In this document: in pieces, positions 14,316 to 14,317 of the stretch
How positions within the stretch are numbered: position 1 is the first letter of the stretch
Layout of the letters: each line of letters opens with the position of its first letter
Assembly: GCF_030453725.1 (NCBI RefSeq)
Contig: NZ_JAKDJU010000078.1
Coordinates: 1 to 14,317, forward strand
Origin: Brevibacterium picturae
GTDB lineage: Bacteria; Actinomycetota; Actinomycetes; Actinomycetales; Brevibacteriaceae
Direction: 5' to 3'
Length of the DNA: 14,317 bases
Program-made: the position numbers and the translations under genes
The notes under the pieces: model-generated
Told to the model about the DNA's origin: nothing
Databases searched by the model: none
Seen by the model: the letters and a program-made list of their open reading frames with translations, nothing else

Positions 14316-14317
14316 GT

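Larger units (their letters stand above)
14185..14317 (-). promoter_or_regulatory. Upstream region and leader of aceE (runs off window)
   Basis: These 133 bases lie upstream of aceE on the minus strand and should contain its leader and perhaps its promoter. The ribosome site GAGAGGGG is at 14190-14197. The region is rich in hairpins: CCCGCCGGCGGG with a T-run (14235-14252), CCACG-CGTC-CGTGG (14276-14289) and an 8-bp stem at 14294-14315. TCCACGG (14210-14216) and CCGTGGA (14284-14290) are also complementary. I see no convincing -35/-10 pair, and no start or end of the next gene is visible before the edge. Confidence 0.45.

Overview
The window looks like chromosomal DNA from a high-GC actinobacterium. 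A Brevibacterium-like member of the Micrococcales is my best guess, from the one-subunit AceE, the Mqo, the Pat-type HisC aminotransferase and an ACT-domain malic enzyme. The genus is inference. The window holds nine complete protein genes and one cut gene. I see no rRNA, tRNA, CRISPR array, insertion sequence, prophage gene or origin.

Layout, left to right. (1) The 3' part of mmuM (homocysteine S-methyltransferase, + strand) runs in from the left edge and ends 6 bases from a convergent gene. (2) A minus-strand pair, a HisC/Pat-type aminotransferase followed by a GlcD-type FAD 2-hydroxyacid oxidase, overlaps by ATGA and is probably co-translated. (3) Divergent from the pair is mqo (malate:quinone oxidoreductase, +). 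The shared 223-base spacer carries a 28-base inverted repeat. (4) After mqo lies a long near-perfect inverted repeat. It is followed by the minus-strand allE ((S)-ureidoglycine aminohydrolase) and, upstream of allE, a CitE-like protein of the DUF6986 type. (5) Next are a minus-strand ACT-domain malic enzyme with its own terminator hairpin and, divergent from it, an IclR-family regulator (+). (6) dctA (C4-dicarboxylate symporter, -) converges on the regulator. (7) aceE (pyruvate dehydrogenase E1, -) fills the right end, with its leader and upstream hairpins at the edge.

The shared theme is the malate/pyruvate/glyoxylate node. DctA would import malate, fumarate or succinate. Mqo oxidises malate to oxaloacetate, and malic enzyme decarboxylates malate to pyruvate. 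AceE commits pyruvate to acetyl-CoA. AllE sits on the ureide route from allantoin, which releases nitrogen and leads to glyoxylate, and glyoxylate can re-enter as malate. The CitE-like protein belongs to a fold superfamily that includes malate synthase and malyl-CoA lyase, so a glyoxylate-linked reaction is an attractive but unproven role. An IclR regulator (the family of AllR and IclR, which respond to glyoxylate or pyruvate) at the centre fits this picture.

The least explained items are the allE/DUF6986 pair, the 84-base inverted repeat between mqo and allE, the palindromes in the two divergent promoter regions, and a plus-strand terminator-like signal inside the aceE leader. Most of the window is ordinary core metabolism, and I found no clear defence, secretion or mobile system.
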